From an uncultured Muribaculaceae bacterium (GTDB taxonomy: Bacteria; Bacteroidota; Bacteroidia; Bacteroidales; Muribaculaceae), in NCBI GenBank assembly GCA_910589425.1, contig CAJUSZ010000004.1, positions 3,882 to 67,881 of the forward strand: a stretch of DNA of 64,000 bases, given 5' to 3'. Positions within the stretch are counted from its first letter, which is position 1, and each line of letters starts with the position of its first letter. The notes below the pieces were generated by a model that did no database searches, was not told the origin of the DNA, and saw only the letters and a program-made list of their open reading frames with translations. A program made the translations under genes and the position numbers. Shown here in pieces: positions 51,294 through 59,472 of this stretch.

Positions 51294-51976
51294 TGAAGAA
51301 AAAAAGATACTATGTGGTCTGGGTCGGCCGCGAACCCGGCGTCTACGACGAATGGGACGACGCCCGCGAGCAGATAGAGGGATTTCCCGGAGCAAAACAC
51401 AAAGGCTTCGATTCCCCAGCCGCCGCTTCGGCCGCATTCCGCGCCGGATATGACTCGTCGCCGTCGAGCCTCGGTGCCCTGCTCAGAAACAGCCGCGCTA
51501 GAAGCCGCGGGGCCGCAGGGGAAGCCGACCGGCTGCTCACCCTCGACGAACAGAAGAGACGTTTCCCGGAGATAGACCCCAACGCCTGGGCCGTGGACGC
51601 GTCATGCCTCGGAAATCCGGGAAGAATGGAATACCAGTGCATCGATCTCGCCACAGGGAAAAGGGTGTTCCACTTCGGGCCTGTGGAGCGGTCCACAAAC
51701 AACATCGGTGAGTTTCTCGCCCTGGTCCACGCCATCTCGCTTCTCTACCAGCGGGGGGAACGGCGCACTATCTATTCCGACTCCCGCACGGCCATGTCGT
51801 GGGTCAGAAAAAAGACCGCCAACACCAAGCTCACACCCGAAAAAGGGAATCCGGCGGTGAGCGACCTGATCCGGCGCGCCGAAATATGGCTGCGCACCCA
51901 CAATGTCGACGCCACGATCCGCAAGTGGCAGACCGAGATATGGGGAGAGATCCCCGCTGACTTCGGACGCAAATGA
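51290..51976 (+). CDS. Ribonuclease H family protein with N-terminal viroplasmin-like domain
   Basis: The protein has 228 residues. The first 55 (KRYYVVWVGREPGVYDEWDD and the following FPGAKHKGF) form the RNase H1 N-terminal/caulimovirus VI-like domain that binds RNA-DNA hybrids. The catalytic domain follows a polar linker of about 30 residues. Its acidic residues lie in AVDASCLGNPG, NNIGEFLALVHAI and YSDSRTAMSWV. It removes RNA from RNA-DNA hybrids. This fused form is common in Bacteroidetes. It overlaps pdxB and queG by four bases each. Confidence 0.93.
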   Translation: MMKKKRYYVVWVGREPGVYDEWDDAREQIEGFPGAKHKGFDSPAAASAAFRAGYDSSPSSLGALLRNSRARSRGAAGEADRLLTLDEQKRRFPEIDPNAWAVDASCLGNPGRMEYQCIDLATGKRVFHFGPVERSTNNIGEFLALVHAISLLYQRGERRTIYSDSRTAMSWVRKKTANTKLTPEKGNPAVSDLIRRAEIWLRTHNVDATIRKWQTEIWGEIPADFGRK

Positions 51977-52929
51977 ATCCATCTCCGGACGATCTCAAAT
52001 CGTGGCTCCGCGACGCGCTTTCCGAAGCCGGGGCGATAGCTTCCGGATTCGCCGTGGCATCCACGGTGGATCCTGACGAGGCCGACGGATTCGCACGCTG
52101 GACGGAGGAGGGCAACAACGCCGGAATGGAATGGCTCACCCGCCACGCGGATCTCCGCCGGGATCCGCGTCTGCTGCTCGACGGCGCCCGCACCGTGGTC
52201 TCCGTGGCTTTCCCTTTCCGACAGCAACGTCTGCGCGACAAAAGCCTCCCACAGATCTCATCCTACGCCTACGGCAAGGACTATCACGACGTGATCCGCA
52301 AACGCCTCAGGCCCGTATGCCGCCGGTTCACCGAAATGTGCGGCTCCGCCACCCGGATCTGCGTCGATTCCGCACCCGTGGCCGAGCGCTACTGGGCATT
52401 GCGCTGCGGCATAGGACGCCGGGGCGACAACGGGGCGGTGATCATCGACGGATACGGAAGCTTCCTCTTTCTGGCCGAGATTCTGCTTTCGGCCGAACTG
52501 CCGCCCGACGCGCCTTCGTCGGCCGGATGCCTCCACTGCGGACGCTGCGCCTCGGCCTGCCCGGGAAAGGCGATCATGCCCGGAGGAAAAATCAGAGCCC
52601 AGCGCTGCCTCTCGTATCTTACCATCGAACACCGGGAGCCGTTTCCTGAGACCGGCGAATCGGCCGAAGCCCTGCGCTCCCCGGCCGGGTGCCGCACGCT
52701 CTACGGATGCGACATCTGCCAGGACGTGTGCCCGTTCAACGCCGGCGCGGCGACCACCGGCCCGCTCCCTGAGTTCCTGCCAGCCAATCCGGCGATGCTC
52801 ACGCTCGACTCGGCCGGGGCAGCCGCGATGGGGGAGGAGGACTGGCGGCGATTCACCGCCGGCTCGGCCATGCGCCGCGCCAATCCCGCCCAGCTGCGCC
52901 GCAACGCCCTCCGTCTGCGCCGCGACTGA
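51973..52929 (+). CDS. queG: Epoxyqueuosine reductase
   Basis: The protein has 318 residues. The N-terminal half binds cobalamin (SSYAYGKDYHDVIRKRLRP) and the C-terminal half has two 4Fe-4S clusters, with HCGRCASACPGKAI and GCDICQDVCPFNA. It carries out the last step of queuosine formation in tRNA, reducing the epoxide. The family is usually 340-380 residues long, so this is a short form that ends soon after the second cluster. queA, the step before it, is also in this window (59473-60726) but not linked. Confidence 0.95.
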   Translation: MNPSPDDLKSWLRDALSEAGAIASGFAVASTVDPDEADGFARWTEEGNNAGMEWLTRHADLRRDPRLLLDGARTVVSVAFPFRQQRLRDKSLPQISSYAYGKDYHDVIRKRLRPVCRRFTEMCGSATRICVDSAPVAERYWALRCGIGRRGDNGAVIIDGYGSFLFLAEILLSAELPPDAPSSAGCLHCGRCASACPGKAIMPGGKIRAQRCLSYLTIEHREPFPETGESAEALRSPAGCRTLYGCDICQDVCPFNAGAATTGPLPEFLPANPAMLTLDSAGAAAMGEEDWRRFTAGSAMRRANPAQLRRNALRLRRD

Positions 52930-53033
52930 CTCAGAGCCTGTGGCTCAAAGGATTCGGCACGCTACACTGCAATCATATTGCAGTCATGTAAAATCCGTTA
53001 AGTTTATTTAAACCAACATTTTCCACCGTCTTC

Positions 53034-53063
53034 TTGGATCTCGGGGGCGATTTCGTTAACTTT
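53034..53063 (+). promoter_or_regulatory. Promoter of recA
   Basis: TTG (53034-53036), 19 bases, then TAACTTTG (53056-53063), 67 bases before the recA start. No LexA-type palindrome was found near it. Confidence 0.65.
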
Positions 53064-53130
53064 GCAGACGAAAAGGGGATACAAAGATCCCCACCGCATT
53101 TCAAACATACTCTAACACACACATATCATT

Positions 53131-54330
53131 ATGGCAAAGAAGAAAACCGCCAAACTGCCGTCGGGACGACTCGACGACGCAGCCGACAAGCAGAAAGCGC
53201 TGATCGCCACACTCGGCCGGATCGACAAGGATTTCGGCAAAGGATCAATCATGTGCCTGGGCGACGACGCCGTGCAAGACGTCGAAGTGGTCCCGACCGG
53301 ATCCATCGGTCTTGACTTCGCTCTCGGCGTCGGCGGTCTCCCCCGCGGCCGCATCACCGAGATCTACGGCCCCGAGGCATCGGGCAAGACCACTCTGGCC
53401 ATCCACGTCATAGCCGAAGCGCAGCGGCAAGGGGGCATCTGCGCCATCATCGACGCCGAACACGCCTTCGACCGCTTCTATGCCGAACGCCTCGGCGTGG
53501 ACGTCAACAGGCTCTGGATAGCCCAGCCCGACAATGGCGAGCAGGCTCTCGACATAGCCGAGCAGCTCATCAACTCAGGCGCGATCGACGTGCTTGTGAT
53601 CGACTCCGTGGCCGCCCTCACACCAAAGGCCGAGATCGAGGGGGAGATGGGCGACAAGAACGTCGGCCTCCACGCCCGCCTCATGTCGCAGGCCATGCGC
53701 AAGCTCACCGGCGCCATCTCCCGCACACGCACTTGCTGCATCTTCATCAACCAGATGCGCGAGAAGATCGGCGTGATGTTCGGCAACCCGGAGACCACCA
53801 CCGGCGGCAACGCGCTGAAGTTCTACTCGTCGGTGCGTCTCGATGTGCGTCCGTCATCATTCATCAAGGACGGCGAGCAGGCCATAGGCCGCGTCGTGAA
53901 AGTCAAAGTGGTGAAAAACAAAGTGGCTCCCCCCTTCATGAAGGCACAGTTCGACATAATGTTCGGCGAGGGGATCTCCCGCTCCGGGGAAGTACTCGAC
54001 CTGGCGGTGGAACTCGGCATCGTCAAGAAATCCGGCTCATGGTTCTCCTACGGCGACAGCAAGCTCGGACAAGGCCGCGACGCCATTGTGCGCGTGATCG
54101 GCGACAATCCCGAACTCTTCGACGAGCTTGCCCAGAAAGTGCGCGAGGCTCTTGAGGCCAAGCGCGCCGAGAACCACAAGAACCACGGCTCGCAGTGGCT
54201 CCCCAGCACGGACGCCACGCGAGAGGACGACGATGAGATGCCCGAGCCCGGCGACGACTCCGAGGGCTTCGACAGCAGCGAAGCTTCCGAAGAGGCCGAT
54301 GACATCTTCGGCGACGGCTTCGACGCCTGA
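53131..54330 (+). CDS. recA: Recombinase RecA
   Basis: The protein has 399 residues. Walker A is GPEASGKTT (80-88). DNA-binding loops and core motifs (ALTPKAEIEGEMGDKNVGL, FINQMREKIGVMFGNPETTT) are intact. The C-terminal tail of about 50 residues is unusually acidic (EDDDEMPEPGDDSEGF and EEADDIFGD). It catalyses homologous strand exchange. The gene has its own promoter and a strong terminator, so it is monocistronic. Confidence 0.99.
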   Translation: MAKKKTAKLPSGRLDDAADKQKALIATLGRIDKDFGKGSIMCLGDDAVQDVEVVPTGSIGLDFALGVGGLPRGRITEIYGPEASGKTTLAIHVIAEAQRQGGICAIIDAEHAFDRFYAERLGVDVNRLWIAQPDNGEQALDIAEQLINSGAIDVLVIDSVAALTPKAEIEGEMGDKNVGLHARLMSQAMRKLTGAISRTRTCCIFINQMREKIGVMFGNPETTTGGNALKFYSSVRLDVRPSSFIKDGEQAIGRVVKVKVVKNKVAPPFMKAQFDIMFGEGISRSGEVLDLAVELGIVKKSGSWFSYGDSKLGQGRDAIVRVIGDNPELFDELAQKVREALEAKRAENHKNHGSQWLPSTDATREDDDEMPEPGDDSEGFDSSEASEEADDIFGDGFDA

Positions 54331-54370
54331 CAAAACCGGCTCTCGGCGCCCTTACCTGCGCATAACGGAC

Positions 54371-54411
54371 AAAAGTCTCCGGGGACTGCACGATCCCCGG
54401 AGACTTTTTTT
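54371..54411 (+). terminator. Rho-independent terminator after recA
   Basis: A perfect 11-bp stem GTCTCCGGGGA (54375-54385) with TCCCCGGAGAC (54394-54404), an AAAA/TTTT extension, and a run of seven T (54405-54411). It is the strongest terminator seen on the plus strand. Confidence 0.9.
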
Positions 54412-54489
54412 CAGAGCGCATCCACGGCCCGGGGCAAAAAAGATGTTGCAGAACATGAATTTTAGCATGGAGGAATCAAAAAATATCAT

Positions 54490-54497
54490 TACCTTTG
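54490..54497 (+). promoter_or_regulatory. -7 element of the 2-oxoacid:ferredoxin oxidoreductase operon
   Basis: TACCTTTG matches TAnnTTTG. It is about 168 bases ahead of the first gene. A -33 TTTG is not clear at normal spacing. The rest of the 334-base gap between recA and the operon holds only the recA terminator. Confidence 0.45.
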
Positions 54498-54664
54498 TGG
54501 CATCAAACAGTACCCTTTCGCAGATCCGGAGAATCAAAGCCCCCGGCGCGGGAGGGAAAACGGCGTGGCCAAGAGGACTCCATGAAACGAAGACCACTTC
54601 ACCTTACGCGACACGTTAACACTAACAAATTAGGAACTAACAACTTAAATCAATACTCTCAACA

Positions 54665-54895
54665 ATGGCAAAAGTTAAAGGAGCAATTACCGTCAACATC
54701 GAAAGATGCAAGGGATGCAATCTTTGCGTAGTGGCTTGCCCGACCAAGACACTCTCGCTGCAGCCCAACGAAGTCAACGACCGCGGCTATCACTATGCCT
54801 ACATGGCAAACCCCGAAAGCTGCACCGGATGCTGCTCATGCGCATGGGTTTGTCCCGACGCCTGCATCGAAGTCTACCGCGTGAAAGTCGACTGA
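54665..54895 (+). CDS. 4Fe-4S ferredoxin, delta subunit of 2-oxoacid:ferredoxin oxidoreductase
   Basis: The protein has 76 residues with two 4Fe-4S motifs, CKGCNLCVVACP and CTGCCSCAWVCPDAC. It is the small electron-transfer subunit of a Por/Vor/Kor-type enzyme, in the cytoplasm. It comes first in a four-gene operon (delta, alpha, beta, gamma). The next gene starts 135 bases later after GC-rich sequence. Confidence 0.9.
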   Translation: MAKVKGAITVNIERCKGCNLCVVACPTKTLSLQPNEVNDRGYHYAYMANPESCTGCCSCAWVCPDACIEVYRVKVD

Positions 54896-55030
54896 TTCCT
54901 TTTCCCTACGGCCACAGGGCGCCAGCCGCCGCCGGCACTTCCCGGCAATAAAGCCGCAGAACGAATCAAATTCCATCTTACAGACACACAACGATTTTTT
55001 TCTAACCCGAACTCAAACACTACAACAGAT

Positions 55031-56113
55031 ATGAAAGAAGAGGTAAGATTAATGAAGGGCAACGAAGCCATAGCCCACGCAGCAATCCGCTACGGATTCG
55101 ACGGCTATTTCGGCTACCCTATCACTCCTCAGTCAGAGGTCCTCGAAACGCTTGAAGAACTCATGCCCTGGGAGACAACCGGCATGGTCGTGCTTCAGGC
55201 CGAATCAGAAGTCGCAGCAATCAACATGGTCTACGGCGGCGCCGCTTCCGGCAAGGCCGTGATGACATCATCCTCCTCGCCGGGCGTCAGCCTCAAGCAG
55301 GAGGGCATATCATATATCGCAGCCGCGTCGCTCCCGGCTCTCATCCTCAACGTAATGCGCGGCGGCCCGGGTCTGGGCACCATCCAGCCCTCGCAGGCCG
55401 ACTATTTCCAGGCCACCAAGGGCGGCGGCCACGGCGACTACCATCTGATCGTCCTCGCACCCTCCACGGTGCAGGAGATGGTTGACTTCGTAGGCCTCGG
55501 CATGGACCTCGCGTTCAAATACACCAACCCCGCCATGATCCTGGCCGACGGCATCGTAGGCCAGATGATGGAGAAAGTGGTTCTTCCCGAGCAGCGTCCG
55601 CGCCGCACAGAGGAAGAGATCCGCAAGCAGTGCCCCTGGGCAGCCGACGGCCGCAAGGATGGCCGCAAGCGCAACGTCATCACATCGCTCGAGCTTGAAT
55701 CCTCGCGCATGGAGGTGATCAACCACGAGCTTCAGGCACGCTACGCCGAGATCGAGCGCAACGAGACCCGCTGGGAAGAGATCGACGTCGAAGGAGCCGA
55801 CTATCTGATCGTGGCCTTCGGTTCGATCGCCCGCATCTGCACCAAGGCCAAGGAGATGGCCGCAGAGAAAGGGATCAAGGTAGGCATCGTGCGCCCCATC
55901 ACCCTCTGGCCCTTCCCGACCGAGGCCATCCGCAAGGCAGCCGAAGGCAAGAAAGGCGTACTCTGCGTGGAACTCAACGCCGGCCAGATGATCGAGGACG
56001 TGCGTCTCGCCGTTCACGACAATCTCCCCGTGGAGCATTTCGGACGCCTCGGCGGCATCATCCCCAGCCCCGACGAGGTAGTTGTGGCACTCGAAGAGAA
56101 ACTCATGAAGTGA
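55031..56113 (+). CDS. 2-oxoacid:ferredoxin oxidoreductase alpha subunit (VorB-like)
   Basis: The protein has 360 residues. The N-terminal pyrimidine-binding region is MKGNEAIAHAAIRYGFDGYF, then YPITPQSEVLE. The segment SSSSPGVSLKQEGISY and the C-terminal transketolase-like domain (IVRPITLWPFPTEAI) place it with the alpha subunits annotated as VorB in Bacteroidetes. With the beta, gamma and delta subunits it oxidatively decarboxylates a 2-oxoacid to an acyl-CoA, reducing ferredoxin. Substrate could be branched 2-oxoacids, 2-oxoglutarate or another; sequence alone does not decide. Confidence 0.9.
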   Translation: MKEEVRLMKGNEAIAHAAIRYGFDGYFGYPITPQSEVLETLEELMPWETTGMVVLQAESEVAAINMVYGGAASGKAVMTSSSSPGVSLKQEGISYIAAASLPALILNVMRGGPGLGTIQPSQADYFQATKGGGHGDYHLIVLAPSTVQEMVDFVGLGMDLAFKYTNPAMILADGIVGQMMEKVVLPEQRPRRTEEEIRKQCPWAADGRKDGRKRNVITSLELESSRMEVINHELQARYAEIERNETRWEEIDVEGADYLIVAFGSIARICTKAKEMAAEKGIKVGIVRPITLWPFPTEAIRKAAEGKKGVLCVELNAGQMIEDVRLAVHDNLPVEHFGRLGGIIPSPDEVVVALEEKLMK

Positions 56114-56183
56114 TTCTCGGAAGCCGCAGAAATCCAACAAATCTTTTTTACCGGAAAAGACACATCTAACCAATTTGAAATCA

Positions 56184-56945
56184 ATGGAAATCCAAGATAT
56201 AATCCGTCCGGAGAACAAGGTTTACAGCAAACCTGAGCTTCTCGAAGAAGTACACATGCACTATTGTCCTGGCTGCAGCCACGGTGTGATCCACAAGCTG
56301 CTCGCCGAGGTCATCGCCGAGATGGGACTGACAGACCGCACGATCGGCGTCTCCCCCGTAGGCTGCGCCGTATTCGCCTACAACTACATCGACGTCGACT
56401 GGGTGGAAGCCGCCCACGGCCGCGCACCGGCAGTAGCAACCGCCGTGAGCCGCCTCTGGCCCGACAATGTGGTGTTCACATATCAGGGCGACGGCGACAT
56501 GTCGGCCATCGGCACCGCCGAGTCGATCCACGCCGCAAACCGTGGAGAGAACATCGTGATGGTATTCGTCAACAACGCCATCTACGGCATGACAGGCGGA
56601 CAGATGGCCCCGACCACCCTCGTAGGCCAGAAGACTGCCACAACCCCCTACGGACGCCGCGTGGACCTCAACGGTCATCCCCTCGAGATCACCAACCTCA
56701 TGGCTATCCTCGACGGCACATGCTACGTTACCCGCCAGTCTGTCCACACTCCCGCCAACGTGCGCAAGACAAAGGCCGCCCTCAAGAAGGCCTTCGAGAA
56801 CGCGCTCGCAAAGAAAGGCACTTCTGTGGTTGAGGTAGTGGCTACCTGCAACTCCGGCTGGAAGATGAGCCCCGAGAAGTCAAACGAATGGATGGCCGAG
56901 AACATGTTCCCGAAATATCCTCTCGGCGACCTCAAAGACGAGTGA
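56184..56945 (+). CDS. 2-oxoacid:ferredoxin oxidoreductase beta subunit (TPP-binding)
   Basis: The protein has 253 residues from the ATG at 56184; a TTG nine bases upstream is a less likely start. The cluster-binding YCPGCSHGVIHKLL, the TPP/Mg motif GDGDMSAIG to NNAIYGMTGGQMAPTT, and the GRRVDLNGHP segment are typical of the beta subunit. It binds thiamine diphosphate and carries out the decarboxylation together with the alpha subunit. It is the third gene of the operon; the gap from the alpha gene is 70 bases. Confidence 0.93.
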   Translation: MEIQDIIRPENKVYSKPELLEEVHMHYCPGCSHGVIHKLLAEVIAEMGLTDRTIGVSPVGCAVFAYNYIDVDWVEAAHGRAPAVATAVSRLWPDNVVFTYQGDGDMSAIGTAESIHAANRGENIVMVFVNNAIYGMTGGQMAPTTLVGQKTATTPYGRRVDLNGHPLEITNLMAILDGTCYVTRQSVHTPANVRKTKAALKKAFENALAKKGTSVVEVVATCNSGWKMSPEKSNEWMAENMFPKYPLGDLKDE

Positions 56946-56984
56946 ACAACGTATTCTCCAACCTCAAAATCAAAAACTAAAGCA

Positions 56985-57527
56985 ATGAAAGAAGAAATCA
57001 TCATAGCAGGATTCGGCGGCCAGGGAGTACTCTCCATGGGTAAGATTCTCGCCTATTCCGGCCTCATGGACGACAAGGAAGTTACATGGATGCCCTCCTA
57101 CGGTCCTGAACAGCGCGGCGGCACAGCCAACGTTACAGTCATCCTTTCCGACGAGAAGATCTCTTCGCCGGTTCTTGACAGCTACGACATCGTGATCGCC
57201 CTCAACCAGCAGAGCCTCGACAAATTCGCCCCCAAAGTGAAACCCGGCGGCATACTCATCTTCGACACAAACGGTATCCACAACCGCCCCGAACGCACCG
57301 ACATCGAGATCTATCCGATCGACGCGATGAACGCCACTCTCGAGATCGGCAACTCGAAGGCCTACAACATGGTCGTGATGGGCGCCCTGCTTGAGGCTAT
57401 GCCCTACAAGCTCCCGATGGAGAATGTGATCAAGGGTCTGAAGAAATCTCTCCCCGAACGCCACCACAAACTCATCCCTCTCAACGAGAAGGCTATCGAG
57501 AAAGGTCGCGAGATCCTCAAGAAATAA
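56985..57527 (+). CDS. 2-oxoacid:ferredoxin oxidoreductase gamma subunit
   Basis: The protein has 180 residues. The signature IIIAGFGGQGVLSMGKILAY at its start and PSYGPEQRGGTANVTVILS are conserved in the gamma subunit, which binds coenzyme A near the active site. It closes the four-gene operon. A long hairpin lies 31 bases past the stop. Confidence 0.93.
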   Translation: MKEEIIIAGFGGQGVLSMGKILAYSGLMDDKEVTWMPSYGPEQRGGTANVTVILSDEKISSPVLDSYDIVIALNQQSLDKFAPKVKPGGILIFDTNGIHNRPERTDIEIYPIDAMNATLEIGNSKAYNMVVMGALLEAMPYKLPMENVIKGLKKSLPERHHKLIPLNEKAIEKGREILKK

Positions 57528-57558
57528 TTCCGGCGCAACCTTTACCGCCGGCCGGCAC

Positions 57559-57594
57559 GACAGCGGGGAGAGACTCGGTTCTCTGCCCGCTGTC
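57559..57594 (+). terminator. Hairpin terminator after the oxidoreductase operon
   Basis: GACAGCGGG (57559-57567) pairs with CCCGCTGTC (57586-57594), extended inside by AGAGA/TCTCT. A T-run (TTTTTT, 57621-57626) follows only after about 27 bases, so termination may be partial. Confidence 0.6.
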
Positions 57595-57636
57595 CCGCAT
57601 TCAATCCCCGCCGGCAGCAATTTTTTCAGGCATATT

Positions 57637-57667
57637 TTTGCCGGTCGGTTCTTTTTCGCTAATTTTA
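57637..57667 (+). promoter_or_regulatory. Promoter of the DUF4254-GT9 pair
   Basis: TTTG (57637-57640), 19 bases, then TAATTTTA (57660-57667), which differs from consensus in its last base. TATTTTTG (57633-57640) is a competing exact -7 box. Confidence 0.5.
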
Positions 57668-57767
57668 CATTCCGAACTGTAACCTCAACGTTTCCGAGTG
57701 TGTCAGGCGCCGCGAAGCCGCGACCGAAGCGCACTCCCGACGTAATATTCCTAACACAATCCCACAC

Positions 57768-58388
57768 ATGAAATTTGCAGCCACAGCCCGCGAAGTTTTC
57801 GACCGCGCCGTAGAAGAATACCACAAGCACGACAATATCGACCATCCGGCTCCGGAACCGTTCCCCCAGGGCACGCCCGAAGCCATCTTCTTCGCCAAAT
57901 GCTGGATCGACGCCGTGCAATGGCATCTGGAAGACATAATCCGCGACCCGCAGATCGATCCCGTAGAGGCTCTGGCGCTGAAGCGCCGCATCGACAGGTC
58001 GAACCAGGACCGGACCGACATGGTGGAGGAGATAGACTCATATCTCAGAGACCGCTTCGCAGGCGTGACACCCGCCCCCGACGCCACGATCAACACCGAA
58101 TCGCCCGCATGGGCGCTCGACAGGCTCTCGATCCTCGCCCTGAAGATATGGCACATGCGCGAGCAGACTGAGCGCACCGACGCCGACGCCGGCCACATCG
58201 GACGATGCCGGATGAAACTCGACGTGCTTCTCGAGCAGCAGAAAGACCTCACAGAGGCGATCGACACGCTTCTCGAAGACATCGAGGCCGGGAGAAAATA
58301 CATGAAAGTCTACAGGCAGATGAAGATGTATAACGATCCGGCCACAAACCCTGTCCTCTACGCAAACCGCGACGGAGAGAAAAACTGA
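57768..58388 (+). CDS. DUF4254 domain-containing protein
   Basis: The protein has 206 residues, cytoplasmic and almost entirely helical. NDYHKHDNID-like N terminus (VEEYHKHDNIDHPAPEPF) and the repeated HL-x2-II and R-x-R-I-D motifs (ALKRRIDRSNQDRTDMVEEI) match DUF4254. Members are nearly always found beside a family 9 glycosyltransferase in Bacteroidetes, as here (25 bases to the next gene). The role is unknown; it may assist the glycosyltransferase or lipid A-core synthesis (inference). It is the first gene of a two-gene unit. Confidence 0.82.
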   Translation: MKFAATAREVFDRAVEEYHKHDNIDHPAPEPFPQGTPEAIFFAKCWIDAVQWHLEDIIRDPQIDPVEALALKRRIDRSNQDRTDMVEEIDSYLRDRFAGVTPAPDATINTESPAWALDRLSILALKIWHMREQTERTDADAGHIGRCRMKLDVLLEQQKDLTEAIDTLLEDIEAGRKYMKVYRQMKMYNDPATNPVLYANRDGEKN

Positions 58389-58413
58389 TCCATAAAAACC
58401 GCCCGCAACAGGA

Positions 58414-59466
58414 ATGGGACGACACGAGACACCGACCAACGTGCTTTGCATGCGCTTCTCGGCGCTGGGCGACATCGCCATGTCGATCCCGGCGCTCTAC
58501 GACGCCTGCGAATCCCATCCCGAGGCAAATTTCATCTACCTCACACGCACCCATCCGGCGCAGCTTTTCATCAACGCCCCGCGCAATCTGACCGTGGTCG
58601 GGGTCGATCTCGCCCGATTCAAGGGGCTGGCGGGGCTGAGAAAGCTCGCCTCGCAGCTGATGAGGGAATACAGGATCGACACCGTGGTGGATCTCCACGA
58701 TGTGCTGCGCACGCGCCTGCTGCGCGTCATGCTGCGCCTTCAGGGAGCCAGGTCGGCATCCATCCGCAAAGGACGGGCCGACAAGCGCCGGCTCACACGC
58801 CGCCACAACAAGATAATGCTGCAGCTCGAACCGACAGCCGACCGCTACGCGGACACATTCCGCCGAGCCCGCATCAACGCGTCCCGCCGGTTCAGATCCA
58901 TCTTCCCGGAAGGGAAAGGCCCGGCGGCCGCTTTCGCCCGCGTCAGCCCACCCAAGACGGCGGGAGAGCGGTGGATAGGGATAGCCCCGTTCGCCAAGCA
59001 TCCCGGCAAGATCTATCCTCCGGAGATGATGGCCGAGGTCGTGGAAAGGCTCGCGTCGCGCCCCTCCACAAAGATATTCCTTTTCGGAGCGGGAGAAAAG
59101 GAGAGGGGAGTGCTTGAAGGCTGGTGCGTCGGAAAAGAGAACGTGGTCAACATGGCCGCCGCATCGGTCGGCCTTCCCTCGGAACTGGCGCTGATAAGCC
59201 ACTGCGACGTGGTTGTCTCGATGGACTCGGCCAACATGCACCTCGCGTCGCTCGCCGGAGTCCCCGTGGTGAGCGTCTGGGGCGCCACGCATCCCTACGC
59301 CGGATTCCTCGGGTTCGGGCAGGACACGGCAAACGCCGTGCAGCTCGACATGATATGCCGTCCCTGCTCGGTGTTCGGCAACAAACCCTGCCTGCGCGGC
59401 GACTACCACTGCCTGCGCGGCATCCAGCCCAGACTTATAGCAGACCGCGTGGAGCGCCTTCTCTGA
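58414..59466 (+). CDS. Family 9 glycosyltransferase (heptosyltransferase-like)
   Basis: The protein has 350 residues. The N-terminal acceptor domain begins VLCMRFSALGDIAMSIPALYD. The C-terminal donor-binding region is ISHCDVVVSMDSANMHLASL followed by VPVVSVWGATHPYAGF, as in ADP-heptose:LPS heptosyltransferases. It probably adds a sugar to the LPS or lipooligosaccharide core at the inner membrane. It pairs with DUF4254. It is convergent with queA, only six bases apart, with no terminator between. Confidence 0.92.
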   Translation: MGRHETPTNVLCMRFSALGDIAMSIPALYDACESHPEANFIYLTRTHPAQLFINAPRNLTVVGVDLARFKGLAGLRKLASQLMREYRIDTVVDLHDVLRTRLLRVMLRLQGARSASIRKGRADKRRLTRRHNKIMLQLEPTADRYADTFRRARINASRRFRSIFPEGKGPAAAFARVSPPKTAGERWIGIAPFAKHPGKIYPPEMMAEVVERLASRPSTKIFLFGAGEKERGVLEGWCVGKENVVNMAAASVGLPSELALISHCDVVVSMDSANMHLASLAGVPVVSVWGATHPYAGFLGFGQDTANAVQLDMICRPCSVFGNKPCLRGDYHCLRGIQPRLIADRVERLL

Positions 59467-59472
59467 CTCGTT

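Noticed and set aside
53000..53130. LexA/SOS box at the recA promoter.
   Set aside because: No palindrome of a known LexA type overlaps the promoter.
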